Both the position numbers and the translations under genes were made by a program. A stretch of 64,000 nucleotides of DNA from UBA1573 sp034005165 (GTDB lineage Bacteria > Pseudomonadota > Alphaproteobacteria > Micavibrionales > Micavibrionaceae): the NCBI GenBank assembly GCA_034005165.1, contig JAVEVE010000008.1:22353-86352 (forward strand), given 5' to 3'. The stretch's first letter is position 1, and every line of letters starts with the position of its first letter. The notes beneath the pieces are model-generated. The model saw only the letters and a list, made by a program, of their open reading frames with translations, searched no databases and was not told the DNA's origin. Positions 61,353 through 64,000 of this stretch are shown one piece after another.

Positions 61353-62057
61353 ATGACAGAAAACCTGTTGTTCAGTGAAGCCGAAAAGCCGCATATACTG
61401 GTCGTGGATGATGATGACCGGATCAGATCATTGATTTCCCGTTACTTAAGGGAAAATGGATTTGTAGTGGCAACTGCCAAAGATGCAATTGATGCTGAAG
61501 ATGTATTGCGACTTGCATTGTTTGATGCCTTGGTTGTGGATGTTATGATGCCAGGTAAGACAGGATTTGAATTCACAAAAGAGTTAAGAGAAACCTCCCA
61601 GATTCCAATTTTATTGCTGACGGCTTTGGGGGAGACTGATAACCGCATCGAGGGTTTGGAGAGCGGAGCAGATGATTATCTGGCCAAGCCATTTGAGCCA
61701 AAAGAGTTGTTGTTAAGGCTGCAATCTATTCTCAGACGCAAACAGCCGATGGACCGAACGCTGAGCAAAGCTCGTATAGGAGAATGGGACTATGCCATTT
61801 CAAATGCAGTGCTGATAAATGGTCTAGGCGAAAAGATATTTCTGACTGCAGTTGAAAACAAATTACTTGAAGCATTGGTTAGGCAACGCGGAAAAATCCT
61901 GACACGTGATGAGTTGGCACGCTTATGTGGTGTTGAGGGAAATGACCGGACTGTTGATGTCCAGATCACCCGTTTAAGAAAAAAAATTGAACAAGATAGC
62001 CGATATCCCGAATTTATTCAGACTATTCGCGGACAGGGTTATATAATGAAGATATAA
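61353..62057 (+). CDS. ompR: OmpR-family response regulator
   Basis: A 234-residue two-domain regulator. Receiver: VVDDDDRIRSLISRYLRENGF with phospho-acceptor Asp63 in LVVDVMMPGKTG and Lys in LAKPFEP. DNA-binding winged helix: ENKLLEALVRQRGKILTRDELARLC...RTVDVQITRLRKKIE...IRGQGYIMK. It resembles OmpR and pairs with the following kinase. A TTG start at 61323 would add ten residues. Confidence 0.88.
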   Translation: MTENLLFSEAEKPHILVVDDDDRIRSLISRYLRENGFVVATAKDAIDAEDVLRLALFDALVVDVMMPGKTGFEFTKELRETSQIPILLLTALGETDNRIEGLESGADDYLAKPFEPKELLLRLQSILRRKQPMDRTLSKARIGEWDYAISNAVLINGLGEKIFLTAVENKLLEALVRQRGKILTRDELARLCGVEGNDRTVDVQITRLRKKIEQDSRYPEFIQTIRGQGYIMKI

Positions 62058-62063
62058 TGCAGG

Positions 62064-63413
62064 ATGAAACTGGAATTTAAAATTCTTAATCCATGGTACT
62101 GGATTCACAAGATATTGCCGAGAACATTGTTCGCACGGTCTTTGTTGATTATTGTGGTGCCTGTCTTGTTGCTCCAAATTGTATCCATGTCGGTGTTTGT
62201 TGATAATCACTGGCGAAAGGTTACATCACGATTGGCTTTTGGTGTTGCAGGAGAGATAGCAATTTTGGCGCAAGAGATTGAAAAAGGCGCCGATGAAAAT
62301 CGTTTGAATCAACTCTCGAACTATGCAGCACAGAGTCTGGATCTTCTCGTGACATTCGAGCCGAATGCGACTATGACCCCTGAAATTGTAACGCACGGAA
62401 CTTGGGAGCCATTTACGGTGCGTGCTTTATCGAAGGCTTTAAAAGAACAAGTGCGCAGGCCATATAGCCTATCTCTTTCGCCGGATGATGATTGGGTTAA
62501 TATAGGAATCCAGCTTGATAATGGTGTATTGAGGGTTCTGGCACTCGAACGCCGATTGTTTTCATCATCGGCTTATATTTTCCTGCTATGGCTCGGCGGG
62601 TCATCTATTATTCTGTTCACGATAGCCGTGGCTTTTATGCGCAACCAGATCCGACCTATCAGGAAGTTGGCTTTAGCAGCAGAGCGTATGGGGACCGGTA
62701 AAGAAATCATCTCCTTCAAACCGGAAGGAGCTCGCGAAGTTCGTCAGGCTGGGCGCGCATTTCTTGAAATGCATGAACGGATCACGAGACAGATTGAACA
62801 GCGGACAACAATGCTCGCGGGTATTTCTCACGATCTCCGTACCCCACTAACACGCTTGAAACTGGGGCTGTCATTCCTCGGAGAGAATGAGGATATCAAA
62901 GCTCTTCAGCAAGATGTCACAGATATGGAGCGTATGGTTAACAGCTACCTTGATTTTGTTAGGGGAGATGGAGAAGAGGAGGCTGTTACAATAAATTTTA
63001 TAGATCTTCTTAGCAAAGTTACCGAAATTACAAAGCGTCACGGAACTGATATCACGCTATCGGCTCCTGATACTGTTAGAATGACAGTAAGGCCTCTGGC
63101 TATGGAGCGGTGCCTAAGTAACATTGTGGGAAATGCAGAAAAATTTGCGACAAAAATTGTTGTGACGATTACTGTCAAAGATCAGATGGCATATCTCCGC
63201 ATAGAAGATAACGGGCCGGGCGTAGCGGAAGACAAGTTTGAAGATATATTTAAGCCATTCTTCAAGGTGGATGCGTCACGGTCGAAGTCCGCGGGAGGTG
63301 TTGGACTTGGCTTGTCAATTGCAAGAGATATCATTCATATTCATGGGGGGCACATCACGCCGAGCAGAAGTGATATGGGGGGGCTGTGTCTGGAGATAAA
63401 TCTTCCGGTCTAG
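62064..63413 (+). CDS. envZ: EnvZ-like sensor histidine kinase
   Basis: A 449-residue membrane kinase. TM1 is about residues 24-46 and TM2 about 170-191, enclosing a periplasmic domain of about 120 residues. A HAMP domain follows (RNQIRPIRKLALAAERMGTG). The phosphorylated His256 lies in LAGISHDLRTPLTRLKLGL. N box IVGNAEKFA, G1 DNGPGV and GVGLGLSIARDI complete the ATPase. It starts seven bases after ompR. The signal sensed is not visible. Confidence 0.88.
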   Translation: MKLEFKILNPWYWIHKILPRTLFARSLLIIVVPVLLLQIVSMSVFVDNHWRKVTSRLAFGVAGEIAILAQEIEKGADENRLNQLSNYAAQSLDLLVTFEPNATMTPEIVTHGTWEPFTVRALSKALKEQVRRPYSLSLSPDDDWVNIGIQLDNGVLRVLALERRLFSSSAYIFLLWLGGSSIILFTIAVAFMRNQIRPIRKLALAAERMGTGKEIISFKPEGAREVRQAGRAFLEMHERITRQIEQRTTMLAGISHDLRTPLTRLKLGLSFLGENEDIKALQQDVTDMERMVNSYLDFVRGDGEEEAVTINFIDLLSKVTEITKRHGTDITLSAPDTVRMTVRPLAMERCLSNIVGNAEKFATKIVVTITVKDQMAYLRIEDNGPGVAEDKFEDIFKPFFKVDASRSKSAGGVGLGLSIARDIIHIHGGHITPSRSDMGGLCLEINLPV

Positions 63414-63417
63414 AAAA

Positions 63418-63450
63418 ATAAAAAACCCTCCATCAGATGGAGGGCTTTCA
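63418..63450. terminator. Bidirectional terminator between kinase and phasin
   Basis: Stem CCCTCCATC-AGATGGAGGG is flanked by an A-rich tract on the left and CTTTC on the right. It terminates strongly on the minus strand (phasin) and possibly weakly on plus. Confidence 0.8.
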
Positions 63451-63470
63451 ATGACATGTTTTTTTGTAAT

Positions 63471-63941
63471 CTATGCGCTTTTGCGGCTACCTGATTTTTT
63501 AACCTTGCCATTTGCGTCTTTTACAGAGCACTGGACCTCTTCCAAGCATGCCGAAACGCGCTTGTTGATAATATCGCAGGCCTCTTTTGTAGACTTACTG
63601 CAAATATCAGTTACTTCCTGCATGCCAAAAACTGTTTTTTCATAGGTTTGGCGAAGCAATTCTGCACTACGAGCAATTTTTTCTTCCGGAGTACCTTCGT
63701 TGATAATTTCTTGCGCCATAGAAGAATTATTTTGAACGAGTTGGGACAGGATCTCTGATTGGCGCTGCATAATAGTCTGCATGCTCTCCATGGCTACTTG
63801 ACCTGCTTCCGCATAAGCCTGAATGGATTTTCTGCCAGACTCCATCACATCTTTAACTCCATCCATTCCGGGGAAAGCTGCTCCGGCAGAGAAATTAGAG
63901 AGATACTCCGGTTTTAACCATTTTTCAAAAGGGGACTGCAT
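63471..63941 (-). CDS. Phasin-family protein
   Basis: A 156-residue helical protein: FEKWLKPEYLSNFSAGAAFPGMDGVKDVMESGRKSIQAYAEAGQVAMESMQTIMQRQSEILSQLVQ matches the phasin 2 pattern. These proteins coat polyhydroxyalkanoate granules. The C-terminal tail is basic (DANGKVKKSGSRKSA), and two cysteines occur near the end. ATG 63941 is chosen with GGAGG upstream; a GTG one codon earlier is possible. No PHA synthase is visible nearby. Confidence 0.85.
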   Translation of the reverse strand: MQSPFEKWLKPEYLSNFSAGAAFPGMDGVKDVMESGRKSIQAYAEAGQVAMESMQTIMQRQSEILSQLVQNNSSMAQEIINEGTPEEKIARSAELLRQTYEKTVFGMQEVTDICSKSTKEACDIINKRVSACLEEVQCSVKDANGKVKKSGSRKSA

Positions 63942-64000
63942 CACTTTTAACCTCCAGAATAATATTGCTATGAGTATGCATAGCCTGAGTCAGCATCAAT

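Noticed and set aside
61245..61394. 50-residue extension of ilvE
   Set aside because: The ilvE family starts near MALIPFDDRDGFIWFDG, and the extension would run across the divergent ompR start.
1..64000. CRISPR arrays, tRNA or rRNA genes, insertion sequences, prophage
   Set aside because: No regularly spaced repeats, tRNA-like T-loop sequences, transposase or phage genes were seen on reading.

Overview
The window reads as a chromosomal segment of an alphaproteobacterium. The main reasons are an alphaproteobacterial flagellar set (FliX, FlbD, FlbT, MotE, a DUF6468-type protein, and the order fliF-fliG-fliH-fliN followed by flbD), a MucR/Ros-type regulator, a UbiK-like protein and DksA with a single-Cys zinc-finger region. 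The moderate GC and the mix of Rhodospirillales-like genes with several unrecognised proteins would fit a Micavibrio-like lineage, but that placement is inference.

Layout. (1) 1-38 kb is a large flagellar and chemotaxis block made of several opposed operons: flbD (cut by the left edge), fliN, fliH, fliG, fliF on the minus strand; a FlaG-like gene on plus; flbT with a short flagellin-like gene on minus; flgI-flgJ-flgN-like-fliK on minus; fliX and dksA on plus; a two-gene unit with a twin-GGDEF protein and a 57-residue protein on minus; flgF-flgG-small membrane protein-flgA-flgH on minus; fliL-fliM-DUF6468-motE, cheY-cheZ and a 1087-residue repeat protein on plus; flhX-fliO-fliP on minus facing flgB-flgC-fliE-fliQ-fliR on plus; then rpsU, a second FliK-like gene, and flhF-flhG on minus. 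(2) 38-41 kb has a soluble zinc-binding (CZB) chemoreceptor and an unrecognised protein. (3) 41-49 kb holds sucC-sucD and sucA, interrupted by four unrecognised genes, three of which look like tandem diverged paralogues. (4) 49-64 kb is housekeeping: mucR, proC, a YbjN-domain gene, a UbiK-like gene, hldD, lgt-methyltransferase-pgeF, prs, rplY, pth-ychF, a small membrane protein with an adenosine-deaminase family gene, rlpA, ilvE, an OmpR/EnvZ-type pair and a phasin.

How it works together. Three near-identical sigma-54 promoter sequences (GG-N10-GC) stand before flgF, flgI and flgB, and a weaker one before the flagellin-like gene. They are the expected targets of the FlbD activator encoded at the left edge, whose activity FliX normally couples to assembly. 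A perfect CtrA-type box (TTAA-N7-TTAA) lies upstream of flhF. flhA, flhB, fliI, flgD, flgE, flgK, motA/B and the main flagellins are not in the window. No tRNA, rRNA, CRISPR array, insertion sequence or prophage was seen.

Most unusual parts: the twin-GGDEF protein with a degenerate second domain and its small partner, the three-paralogue block inside the TCA-cycle genes, the second FliK-like protein, and several unrecognised genes inserted into otherwise conserved flagellar operons.
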